DNA of 64,000 nt from positions 496,001-560,000 of the forward strand of contig NZ_JBDIVF010000002.1 in assembly GCF_039631355.1 (NCBI RefSeq), written 5' to 3'. Source of the stretch: Uliginosibacterium paludis. GTDB lineage: Bacteria; Pseudomonadota; Gammaproteobacteria; Burkholderiales; Rhodocyclaceae. Below the pieces are notes generated by a model. It searched no databases. It was given only the letters and a program-made list of their open reading frames with translations, and was not told the origin of the DNA. A program made the position numbers and the translations under genes. Positions 57,135-64,000 of the stretch are shown piece by piece. Each line of letters opens with the position of its first letter. Position 1 is the stretch's first letter.

Positions 57135-57221
57135 GTAGCCTGGATGAAGGCCGCAGGCCGGAATCCGGGGCCTTTTTGCGACGTTCCGATCCCGGATTCC
57201 GCTACGCTGCATCCGGGCTAC
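57135..57221. repeat. REP-type inverted repeat (right of RAYT)
   Basis: This 87-bp unit has the same plan as the left copy: GTAGCCTGGATGAAG...CTGCATCCGGGCTAC with the inner arms GGCCGGAATCCGGGG and CCCGGATTCCG. The left arm carries two changes (T for C and A for C), so this copy has drifted more. Confidence 0.9.
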
Positions 57222-57328
57222 TCTGGACCATCTGAGCGTCGCCAGTATCAGACCGCGTTTTGCCTTACCCCGCCTTGCGAATGGCGGCGTGAAACAAGGC
57301 AACTGGATTCAACAATGAGGAGCACCGC

Positions 57329-58405
57329 ATGAGCAAAACCCTGCGTTTGTCCGAGAAGTGGTTTCACCGCGGCCTGTGGCTGGTGGCCTTTCTGTTTGCC
57401 TGGTTCCTGATCGGGCTGGGCAGCAGCATCGTGGGCGATCTGCCGCAGGTGGAGGTCCAGCGTTCGCTCGATGATTATCTGGATCCGGCACGCGCGCCGG
57501 CGGTGCAGGAGACGATCCGGGTGGCGCAGCAGAAAGCGCGGGAAGCGCAGGAGGCGCTGGATCAGGCACAGCTGCGTTATCAGTCTGCCGAGGCGAGCAA
57601 TCGCGCCGCGCGCGAAACCTTCGGCAACTGGCTGGCGACCCGCAAGGTCACGGCGCGTCCCGAGCAGGATCAGGAGCTGATTGCGCGCACCCAGCAGCTG
57701 GATGATCTGAAGCGGGCCGAGCGCGAGGCGCTGGCCGCAATGGAAGCGCAGCAGCAGTCGGCGCTGGATGCACGCCAGGCCCGCGAGCATGCCGAGCGCG
57801 AGCTGCAGGACCTGCAGGACAGCGCCCGCGTCGAGTATGAGCGCGCCCGGCGGGCACAGGAGCTGCGCGTGTTCGGCTACCGCCTGCTGCTGACCTTGCC
57901 CCTGCTGGTCGCGGCGGGCTGGCTCTTCGCGAAAAAGCGCAAGACGCCTTCCTGGCCTTTTGTGTGGGGCTTCATCTTCTTCGCGCTGTTTGCCTTCTTC
58001 GTGGAGCTGGTGCCTTACCTGCCCAGCTATGGCGGCTATGTGCGCTACATCGTCGGCATCGTGTTGACGGTGGTGGGCGGGCGCTACGCGATCCAGGCGC
58101 TGCAGCGCTACCTGGATCAGCAGAAGGCAGCCGAGGCGCAGCCGGCCCAGGCACGCCAGCGCGAGCTGGACTATGACCAGGCACAGGTGCGCATGGCGAA
58201 GCACATCTGCCCGGGCTGCGAGCGCGGCGTAGACATGAATGACGGCAAGACCGATTTCTGCCCGCACTGCGGCCTGAGCCTGTATGACCACTGTGTGCGG
58301 TGCAATGCCCGCAAGAATGCGTTTGCGCGCTACTGCTTCTCCTGCGGGCTGCCGGCGAAGGCTGTGGCTGCAGATGGCGCGGGCAGCGAGCCGGCGCCGG
58401 TGTGA
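57329..58405 (+). CDS. Membrane protein with coiled coil and two zinc ribbons
   Basis: I do not recognise a named family. The 358-residue product has a membrane helix near the N-terminus (about 14-34), a long Ala/Gln/Glu/Arg-rich coiled coil (about 45-180), three further helices (about 185-202, 208-228, 235-255), a second short helical segment, and a cytoplasmic double zinc ribbon at the C-terminus (ICPGC...FCPHCGLSLYDHCVRC...YCFSCGLP; eight Cys in four pairs). The layout suggests a periplasmic coiled coil tied to a cytoplasmic metal-binding sensor. GAGGAG precedes ATG 57329. Confidence 0.75.
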   Translation: MSKTLRLSEKWFHRGLWLVAFLFAWFLIGLGSSIVGDLPQVEVQRSLDDYLDPARAPAVQETIRVAQQKAREAQEALDQAQLRYQSAEASNRAARETFGNWLATRKVTARPEQDQELIARTQQLDDLKRAEREALAAMEAQQQSALDARQAREHAERELQDLQDSARVEYERARRAQELRVFGYRLLLTLPLLVAAGWLFAKKRKTPSWPFVWGFIFFALFAFFVELVPYLPSYGGYVRYIVGIVLTVVGGRYAIQALQRYLDQQKAAEAQPAQARQRELDYDQAQVRMAKHICPGCERGVDMNDGKTDFCPHCGLSLYDHCVRCNARKNAFARYCFSCGLPAKAVAADGAGSEPAPV

Positions 58406-58423
58406 GGTTCGGTCGCAGGCGCT

Positions 58424-59377
58424 TCAGGCCACGCCCAGCATGATGCGGTTGCGGCCCTCGCGCTTGGCGGCATAGAGCGCGACGTCGGCGGCGGTCAGGA
58501 GCACTTCCGGCCGGAGGTCATGCCGGGGGATGACGCCGACCAGGCCGATGCTTGCGGTGAGGGTGGCATGCGGCACGCCTTTGGCACCGCCCTGATGCGA
58601 GATGGCCTGGTGCAGGTGTCCGGCGATGTGGTGGGCCATGCCGACTTCGGTGTCGGGCAGGAGCAGGAAGAATTCTTCCCCGCCGACGCGTGCGGCCAGA
58701 TCGCCGGGGCGCCGCGCATGCCGCCTGATGATGCGCGCCACCGATTTCAGACAGGCGTCTCCGGCCGGGTGGCCGAAGGTGTCGTTGATTTTCTTGAAGT
58801 GATCCACGTCGATGCTGAGCAGGCTCAGCGGGCTGTGGCTGCGGCGGCAGCGTGACCAGGCACGGCTCAGCTCCTGGTTGAAGGCGCGCCGGTTGGGCAG
58901 CCCGGTCAGCGGGTCATGCAGCGCCAGCGCGGCGACACGCTGCTCCGCCTGTTTGCGGCGGGTGATGTTTTCATGAACGATCACGACGAAGCGGCCCTCG
59001 CCGGTGGTCATGCGCGTCGCACGCATCAGGAACCAGCGCTGCGCCGTGGGGCTGTGACAGGGATACTCCACCGTGACAGAGGAGCCGGGCGGGGCGGAGA
59101 GCATGTGCTCGACACTCCGGGCCACCCGCTGCGCAATACGGTCTCCCCGTGCCTGGCGGCAGGTCTCGAGATAGTTGCTGCCGAGCCAGTCGGCCCCGGG
59201 CGGGATGCCGTTTTCTTCGCCGAAGCGTTGCCATGCGGCATTTACATAGATGATCCGGCCGTCCTCATCGATCACTGAAACCTGCTCTTCCAGCGCGTCG
59301 ACCAATGCCGCCAGGAAATCGCTCTGCGTTTCAGGGGCTGCCTGGCGCCGGGGCAGGTTTTCAGGTCTGGCGTTCAT
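58424..59377 (-). CDS. PAS-GGDEF diguanylate cyclase
   Basis: The 317-residue cytoplasmic protein has a PAS domain (about residues 20-135: SVIDEDGRIIYVNAAWQRFGEENG) and a GGDEF domain (about 150-315). The active site is ARVGGEEFFLLLP (GGEEF, intact), and the product-inhibition I-site RxxD is present five residues upstream (RPGD). It should make cyclic di-GMP and be feedback-inhibited. The PAS may sense a small ligand or redox signal. ATG 59377 is used; an upstream TTG would add 20 residues. It is convergent with the zinc-ribbon gene. Confidence 0.93.
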   Translation of the reverse strand: MNARPENLPRRQAAPETQSDFLAALVDALEEQVSVIDEDGRIIYVNAAWQRFGEENGIPPGADWLGSNYLETCRQARGDRIAQRVARSVEHMLSAPPGSSVTVEYPCHSPTAQRWFLMRATRMTTGEGRFVVIVHENITRRKQAEQRVAALALHDPLTGLPNRRAFNQELSRAWSRCRRSHSPLSLLSIDVDHFKKINDTFGHPAGDACLKSVARIIRRHARRPGDLAARVGGEEFFLLLPDTEVGMAHHIAGHLHQAISHQGGAKGVPHATLTASIGLVGVIPRHDLRPEVLLTAADVALYAAKREGRNRIMLGVA

Positions 59378-59521
59378 GACGGGGCGGGGCGAAGTCCGGA
59401 AAGGTCGTGCGGCATCAGGAAATGCAGCGGTCGACAATGCACTGCACCGGATTCATTGTTGACGGCAGCACACCCGGCCAACAGCCTGAATACCCCTTTC
59501 GACAGTAAGTTCAAACCCGTT

Positions 59522-59564
59522 GTGAAAATCCGTCAGGCGGCCCTCTCGGGCCGCTGGCGGATTT
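59522..59564 (-). terminator. Intrinsic terminator of the tannase-family gene
   Basis: A long imperfect stem (AAATCCG-T-CAG-G-CGGCCC / GGGCCGC-TGGCGGATTT, TCTC loop, 59526-59564) is followed on the minus strand by TTTT. It lies about 48 bp past the tannase-gene stop and upstream of the diguanylate cyclase start. Confidence 0.8.
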
Positions 59565-59611
59565 CGTGCAGCATGCCGGTGAAATACCCGGGCTGAGCGC
59601 CGCGGGTGCGA

Positions 59612-61336
59612 TCAGTCCTGAAAGCGGTAGAGGGCGAAAAGGCCGCTGCCGATCCAGGCCGGCAGTGGGCCGGTGAAGAGTGGCGCGCCGGCCTGCTGGC
59701 TGGCCGCCTGCAGCGGGTCGCCCCGGCCGCTGTAGCGGGAGACGGCCGGATAGGGATAGACCGGGCGCGACTGCACCGGCGAACGCACCGTCGACGGCGC
59801 CATCATGCCGGGGGGCGGGCCGTCGGCGCCGGCCGTGCGTTTGGCGCCGGGTGCGCCGCCGGGCTGGCCGAAGCTGTTGCGCCGGGCGGGGTCGGGCTGG
59901 GTGGTGAGAACGGCCCCGGGCGCGATGCCCTGTTCGACCCAGTTCATCATCGGCGTCAGCAGATCCAGCTCGCTCGGGCCTTCGCCGCCGGAGCAATGCG
60001 ACACGCCCGGCAGCAGGTAGAGCCGCTCGAAGCCCTGCACTACCGTGTCGCCGAGCTGGCCTTTCAGCGCCTCGTGGTAGGCGATGGTGTTGAGCGGCGA
60101 GATGTGCGGGTCGCTCCAGCCGTGCCAGAGGATCAGCTTGCGGCCGCTGGCGGCAAAGCGGGCCAGATCTGGATTGGTGGCACCATAGAGCGCGTGGGTC
60201 CGGGCGAGGCGGGCAAAGGTGTCACGCGTGAAGGGCAGATCGGCGAGCCGGAAGCTGGCCGGCGGATTGGTCTCGAAGAGCACATGGCGCAGGGCTTCTT
60301 CAGCGATCTGGTTGCTGAAGATGCGCTGATCGGCCGCCATCGGTACGAATACGCCGGCCCATTGCAGTTCGGAGCCCGGCTGCGGCCCGCCGGCGGTGAG
60401 GCGCTCGCCGCTCTGCGGATCCCGGGGGCCGTCATAGAGCTTGCGTACCACGGCGATCTCGGCAGCGCTGAGGCAGGCGCTGGTATCGGCCTGGGCTGCC
60501 GGGCACTGGATGGCGGCCAGGTCTGGCTGACAGAGGCGCGGATCGGCCAGCAGGCCATCGGTCTGGCCATCGAGCGCGTCACATTGCGCAAGCACTGCGC
60601 GGTGCAGCACCGGCAGACGGCTCGCGAGCAGGACCGCGCGGCCGTCCGGCCCGGTATTCGCCATCGCCTGCCAGGCGTGATAGAGGCCATTCTGCACACC
60701 GAAATTGAGCGCCGCCGCGCCTGCGATGATGCCGTCGAAATCGTCCGGATAGCGCTGCGCCTCCATCAGGGCTTCGCGTCCGCCATCCGAGCAGCCGCTG
60801 AAATAGGCATAGGCCTGTGGGCGACCGTAATAGGCGCGGATCAGGGATTTGGCGAGCAGCGCGGTGACGTGCTGGGCGCGATAGGCAAAGTCGCGGCGCA
60901 GTCCGGCGTCGTCGCCGAAGCTTGCGTCATTGCCCTGGTGACCCATGTCGGTCGCACCCTGCACGAAACCGCCCGCGGCCAGCGGTGCGCAGCCACCGGC
61001 TGCACCCACCTGGCCGGAGATGTTGCCGCACAGACCGCCGCAGCCGATCTGCAGGTAGCGCTGCGTCCAGGTCTTCACCGGCAGCCTGATCCGGAAGCCG
61101 ATCGCGGGCGCCAGCGTGCCTTCGACCACGCATTGGGCAATGCCCTGCTCATCCTGTTCGGTGGCCTGGCGGATCCGGCTGCCTGCGCCGCCGATGGCTT
61201 CAATGTCGAGGCTGGCGAGCGAGGCGCAACTGGTTGTGGCGGCAAGGGTTTCGAGCGGGGCGTTTGAGGCCTGTGCAGGTGAGAGCGGCAGCAGTGCCAG
61301 GCACATCAGCAGCAGGGCGAGGGTGGGAGCGCGCAT
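59612..61336 (-). CDS. Tannase/feruloyl-esterase family protein
   Basis: The 574-residue secreted protein has a Sec signal (LALLLMCLALLPLSPAQA). The catalytic triad region fits the family: the nucleophile in FSGCSDGGREALMEA, Asp in WHGWSDPHISPLNT, and His in PGVSHCSGGEG. Cysteines next to the Ser and His are the hallmark CS-D-HC arrangement. It would release gallic, ferulic or similar aromatic acids from plant esters. ATG 61336 starts the signal peptide. It lies 449 bp upstream of the divergent lrp-like gene. Confidence 0.9.
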   Translation of the reverse strand: MRAPTLALLLMCLALLPLSPAQASNAPLETLAATTSCASLASLDIEAIGGAGSRIRQATEQDEQGIAQCVVEGTLAPAIGFRIRLPVKTWTQRYLQIGCGGLCGNISGQVGAAGGCAPLAAGGFVQGATDMGHQGNDASFGDDAGLRRDFAYRAQHVTALLAKSLIRAYYGRPQAYAYFSGCSDGGREALMEAQRYPDDFDGIIAGAAALNFGVQNGLYHAWQAMANTGPDGRAVLLASRLPVLHRAVLAQCDALDGQTDGLLADPRLCQPDLAAIQCPAAQADTSACLSAAEIAVVRKLYDGPRDPQSGERLTAGGPQPGSELQWAGVFVPMAADQRIFSNQIAEEALRHVLFETNPPASFRLADLPFTRDTFARLARTHALYGATNPDLARFAASGRKLILWHGWSDPHISPLNTIAYHEALKGQLGDTVVQGFERLYLLPGVSHCSGGEGPSELDLLTPMMNWVEQGIAPGAVLTTQPDPARRNSFGQPGGAPGAKRTAGADGPPPGMMAPSTVRSPVQSRPVYPYPAVSRYSGRGDPLQAASQQAGAPLFTGPLPAWIGSGLFALYRFQD

Positions 61337-61390
61337 CGGGACGGGTCCGCAGGAAGGGATGCCCTCATCATAGACAGCGAGCTGCCGCGA

Positions 61391-61420
61391 AATATGAGGC
61401 AATTGTGAGCACGGTGTAAA
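61391..61420 (-). promoter_or_regulatory. Candidate sigma-70 promoter of the tannase gene
   Basis: On the minus strand TTTACA (61415-61420) and CATATT (61391-61396) are 18 bp apart, resembling -35 and -10 elements. They lie about 55 bp upstream of the tannase start codon and downstream of the orphan terminator, so the gene probably has its own promoter here. Confidence 0.4.
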
Positions 61421-61487
61421 AGCGGTTCAGGGACGGCGCCGGCAGCGCGGCGCGCGGGCGGATCGAGGCCGGGTAGGGTCCGCTGCA

Positions 61488-61536
61488 TGAAAAAGCCACC
61501 TGCCGCTGACGGGGATCACGCAGAGGCAGGTGGCTT
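61488..61536 (-). terminator. Orphan leftward intrinsic terminator
   Basis: A perfect 12-bp stem (AAGCCACCTGCC / GGCAGGTGGCTT, 20-base loop, 61493-61536) is followed on the minus strand by a five-T run. No minus-strand gene ends here: the next gene to the right is on the plus strand. It must end an unannotated RNA or act as an attenuator in the tannase leader. Confidence 0.8.
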
Positions 61537-61785
61537 CGGGTTTCGCGGCTGGCGCTCCTGGTGGGAGCGGGGGCTTCCGGTGGCCTTGTGGGCGTCGGGA
61601 AGTCAGCGCATGCAACGCCGGGATGGAGCGTTGGGGCGATCAGGCTACGGGAGAAATCTTACGTCTCTCCGCCCGGCATAGGCTTGCGAAGTGTTTGCAG
61701 GAATGCCTTGTTTGCACAGTAATCTGCTTTGATGTGAGGTTTTCAGGGCATAAGATTGCGCATTCATTCCGGATCCCGCCCGCCC

Positions 61786-62250
61786 ATGGAAATCGACCGC
61801 TACGACCGCCGCATTCTGGAAGTGCTTCAGCATGAAGGCCGCATCAGCAACCAGGACCTGGCTGCCCGCGTCGGTCTGTCTCCCTCGCCCTGTCTGCGCC
61901 GGGTGCGGGCGCTGGAAGAATCGGGCCTGATCACCGGCTATCACGCGGTGCTGGACGCCCGCAAGCTGGGCCTCTCGCTGATCGCGCTGCTGAGCATTTC
62001 GATGGATCGCCACACGCCGGAGCGCTTCGAGGCTTTCGAGGCGGCGGTCGGCGCGATTCCCGAGGTGATCGAGTGCCTGCTGATCACCGGCCAGCAATCC
62101 GACTATCAGCTCAAGGTGGTCGTGCGGGACATGGATGACTACCAGCGCCTGCTGCTGGAAAAGATCACCCGCATCGAGGGGGTCAGCGGCGTGCACACCA
62201 GTTTCGTGCTGCGCCGGGTGGTGAGTCGGGACACCCTGCCGCTCGACTGA
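61786..62250 (+). CDS. Lrp/AsnC-family transcriptional regulator
   Basis: The 154-residue protein has the AsnC-type winged HTH (residues 4-60: YDRRILEVLQHEGRISNQDLAARVGLS, then PCLRRVRALEESGLI) and a RAM ligand-binding domain (about 70-150, ECLLITGQQSDYQLKVVVRDMDDYQ). Members respond to amino acids. ATG 61786 is the family-like start (MEIDRYDRRILEVL). The neighbour on the right is the PL1 pectate lyase gene. Its own regulatory target is unknown. Confidence 0.93.
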   Translation: MEIDRYDRRILEVLQHEGRISNQDLAARVGLSPSPCLRRVRALEESGLITGYHAVLDARKLGLSLIALLSISMDRHTPERFEAFEAAVGAIPEVIECLLITGQQSDYQLKVVVRDMDDYQRLLLEKITRIEGVSGVHTSFVLRRVVSRDTLPLD

Positions 62251-62469
62251 GCGCCGGGCCTGCCGGTGCCGGCCGGCATTTCGTCAGTCTCTTCCGACCG
62301 CTCGGGGTGAGGCGGCAACCGTCTGTCAGGTAAGTGTAAAGATTATCACCAAAGTCTTAATGGTTAACCCGTATCTTCTGCGCTGTCAGCACGAAGGCAT
62401 ACCCGCAATGCATGACGACGCCCAGACGGCATATTTCTGCAACACCACCCTTTCCCCGGGACATACAGA

Positions 62470-63864
62470 ATGAAGCTCATCAAGACCACCCTTGCCTCGG
62501 CCCTCGTGCTGCTGGCAGGCAACGCACTCGCCGCCCGGACCGGCGGTTTCGCCACCACCGACGGTGGTGACCTGCCCGGTGCGCGCCACTTCACGGCCGC
62601 CACCTATCAGGAAATCAACGACATCATCACCGCCGCGTCGACCGTGGCGGGCGGTGCCTATCCGCTTGTCATCACCTACACCGGCAATGAAGATGCCGCC
62701 ATCGCCAAGATCGTGATGGACCACAACCCGGATGCCGCCGGCAACTGTCCGAACCCGCACTGGAGCGAGACCTATCGCCAGGTGCCGGTCACCGGTTACA
62801 CCGCCGGCCTGACGATCCAGGGGATCGATGGCTCCTCCGGCAACTTCGGGATCACGATGACGAACTCGAGCAATGTCGTCATCCGCAACATGAAACTGGG
62901 CGCCCTGGGCGGTGCCGCCAATGATGCCGACCTGCTGCGCGTCGATTCATCGTCCAACATCTGGATCGATCACAACGAGCTGCTCAGCAACAGCCACGAA
63001 TGCAACGGTTCGCCCGAAGGCGACCTGACTTTCGAAGGCGCGATCGACATCAAGAAAAATTCGCACAACGTCACCGTTTCCTACAACTACATCCACGACC
63101 ACAAGAAGGTCGGCCTGGATGGCTCCTCGGGCACCGACATTGCCGGCGGCCGCGAGATCACCTTCCACCACAACCTGTACTCGAACGTGAGTCAGCGCCT
63201 GCCCCTGCAGCGCGGAGGCTGGACGCACATGTACAACAACCTCTACAGCGGCATCACCGATTCCGGCATCAACGTGCGCCGCGAGGGCTACACCCTGATC
63301 GAGCGCAACTGGTTCGAAGACTCGGTGAACCCGGTGGTCTGCCGTTATGACACCACGCTGTGCGGCTGGTGGGATCTGCGCAACAACAACGTGACCAGCC
63401 CGGCCGACTTCGCCCGCTACGGCATCACCTGGACCCCCAATGACGGCATCAACACGATTACCGCCATCGAGTGGAAGACCACCGCCGTGTTCCCGAAGAC
63501 GCTGCCCTATCTCTATGAAACGGTCAGCCCGCAATGCGTGAAGAACAAGCTGCGCAAGTACGCCGGCGTGGGCAAGCAGCTCAAGCAGCTCACCCCGGTG
63601 GCCTGCCTCGGCAAGGATGACGACGAGCCCGAGCTGCATGACGCCAGCGCACCGGCGGGTGACTACATGGCGAACTACACCAAGTGCGCCGACGCAGGCG
63701 AGACCTGCAAGGTCAAGAGCGGTGCAGGCTGGGTGGCTTTCGGTCGCAAGGGCAAGTGGGTCACGAAGTACATCGGCACCGGTCATTCGGTGCGTTGTAC
63801 GGCGGCCAGCTTCGGCGCTGACCCCGGCGGCAACCCGAACAAGTGTTCCTACCGCGTCTACTGA
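62470..63864 (+). CDS. Secreted pectate lyase, polysaccharide lyase family 1 (PL1)
   Basis: The 464-residue protein has a signal peptide (residues 1-22, ending NALAA) and the right-handed parallel beta-helix of PL1. Calcium and catalytic region markers are SSNIWIDHNELLSN (conserved WIDH), GAIDIKKNSHNVTVSYNYIHDHKK and EITFHHNLYSNVSQRLPLQRGG, where R-x-P-x-x-R includes the catalytic Arg. A C-terminal extension of about 90 residues (about 375-464) has further cysteines (KCADAGETCKV, RCTAASFG, KCSYRVY) and may be a carbohydrate-binding or stabilising module. It cuts polygalacturonate in the exterior or periplasm. Confidence 0.93.
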   Translation: MKLIKTTLASALVLLAGNALAARTGGFATTDGGDLPGARHFTAATYQEINDIITAASTVAGGAYPLVITYTGNEDAAIAKIVMDHNPDAAGNCPNPHWSETYRQVPVTGYTAGLTIQGIDGSSGNFGITMTNSSNVVIRNMKLGALGGAANDADLLRVDSSSNIWIDHNELLSNSHECNGSPEGDLTFEGAIDIKKNSHNVTVSYNYIHDHKKVGLDGSSGTDIAGGREITFHHNLYSNVSQRLPLQRGGWTHMYNNLYSGITDSGINVRREGYTLIERNWFEDSVNPVVCRYDTTLCGWWDLRNNNVTSPADFARYGITWTPNDGINTITAIEWKTTAVFPKTLPYLYETVSPQCVKNKLRKYAGVGKQLKQLTPVACLGKDDDEPELHDASAPAGDYMANYTKCADAGETCKVKSGAGWVAFGRKGKWVTKYIGTGHSVRCTAASFGADPGGNPNKCSYRVY

Positions 63865-63885
63865 TCGCGTCAGGACACCTGCATG

Positions 63886-63919
63886 AAAAAGCCCCGCTGG
63901 CCTCGCCGGCGGGGCTTTT
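63886..63919. terminator. Bidirectional intrinsic terminator
   Basis: A stem (GCCCCGC-TGG / CCG-GCGGGGC, 63891-63915) is flanked by A5 on the left and T4 on the right, so it can terminate both the pectate lyase gene and the minus-strand gene entering from the right. Confidence 0.9.
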
Positions 63920-63936
63920 CATTTGCGTGGCGCGGA

Positions 63937-64000
63937 TTACTTCAGGCGCAGCAGGCCCACGATCAGCGCAACCATGCCGCCCGCAATCAGCGGGCCGACC
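63937..64000 (-). CDS. C-terminal end of an unidentified membrane protein (partial)
   Basis: Only the last 20 codons are present; the gene continues beyond the right edge. The C-terminus reads VGPLIAGGMVALIVGLLRLK, a hydrophobic helix followed by a basic end, as in an integral membrane protein. The stop is TAA at 63937-63939, followed by the bidirectional terminator. No family can be assigned from this fragment. Confidence 0.55.
   Translation of the reverse strand, partial: VGPLIAGGMVALIVGLLRLK

Larger units (their letters stand above)
61337..61785. other. 449-bp divergent intergenic region with an orphan terminator
   Basis: No protein gene is apparent. The region holds a candidate minus-strand promoter near 61391-61420 for the tannase gene, a strong leftward terminator (61488-61536), and several smaller hairpins (CGCTCC/GGAGCG at 61553-61569, AACGC/GCGTT at 61614-61632, GGAGA/TCTCC at 61650-61670). 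The right end is the lrp-like leader. Confidence 0.55.

Noticed and set aside
61427..61615. 62-codon minus-strand ORF over the orphan terminator
   Set aside because: It runs through the terminator stem, has no ribosome site and its composition is Arg/Pro-rich, as expected of random GC-rich sequence.
61540..61690. Glycine riboswitch on the minus strand before the orphan terminator
   Set aside because: GGAGAG is present, but the conserved CCGAAGG-type core and the tandem aptamer layout are not. It is reported only as an unexplained structured region.

Overview
The window is a GC-rich, gene-dense bacterial chromosome segment of about 64 kb. It has no rRNA, recognisable tRNA, prophage or CRISPR array. 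The core genes point to a betaproteobacterium, and I infer the Rhodocyclales: tolQRAB-pal-cpoB-queE, ubiK-comM divergent from a porin-glnK-amt operon, a DksA with a reduced zinc finger, rdgC, and a family-1A lytic transglycosylase. The species assignment is inference only. The ends are cut inside an amino-acid permease (left, minus strand) and an unidentified membrane protein (right, minus strand).

Layout. 1-7.9 kb: permease N-terminus, a PCuAC-like periplasmic protein, crcB, a lipoprotein coupled to a YkgJ-type cysteine protein, an EamA exporter, dsbB, a LysR regulator, a GNAT acetyltransferase, a HAD phosphatase, an SRPBCC protein and a beta-hydroxyacid dehydrogenase. 7.9-9.9 kb: an arsenic operon on the minus strand (arsR, a truncated arsI-like remnant, a heptamer repeat array, acr3, arsC). 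10-19.7 kb: ybaL, pta, a flavoprotein coupled to a TPR-glycosyltransferase-like protein, an unknown gene divergent from rep, and rep helicase. 19.7-25.8 kb: a small ORF, then queE and the Tol-Pal envelope operon with ybgC. 26-37.4 kb: dksA, a duplicated STAS-domain protein, an esterase-like protein, an AEC transporter, hslR, a GST, slt, fau, a truncated haemoglobin, queC, ychJ, a DUF2628 protein, comM and ubiK. 37.7-40.4 kb: a nitrogen operon (TorF-like porin, glnK, amt) behind a candidate sigma-54 promoter, closed by a strong terminator. 40.5-48.7 kb: a PL2 pectate lyase, a Blc lipocalin, purU, a CHMI-type isomerase, thrH, small proteins, murB, rdgC, a second heptamer array and a nucleoside deoxyribosyltransferase. 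49-57.2 kb: two tandem OmpA-type proteins, a Gfo/Idh/MocA oxidoreductase, a LOG-family protein, polA, and a REP-associated tyrosine transposase between two REP-type inverted repeats. 57.3-64 kb: a zinc-ribbon/coiled-coil membrane protein, a PAS-GGDEF diguanylate cyclase, a tannase/feruloyl-esterase family protein, an Lrp regulator and a secreted PL1 pectate lyase.

How it fits together. Most of the window is housekeeping: envelope integrity, peptidoglycan turnover, DNA replication and repair, queuosine and folate one-carbon metabolism, and ammonium uptake. The accessory flavour is plant-polymer use (secreted PL1 lyase, cytoplasmic PL2 lyase, tannase/feruloyl esterase) and arsenic resistance. 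The most unusual signals are two unrelated-looking heptanucleotide arrays that share a GAGT-type core and extend neighbouring reading frames, the arsI-like remnant coupled to arsR, a perfect inverted repeat abutting the arsR start codon, and a strong leftward intrinsic terminator with no gene in front of it near 61.5 kb. I did not find a convincing new multi-gene defence or secretion system.
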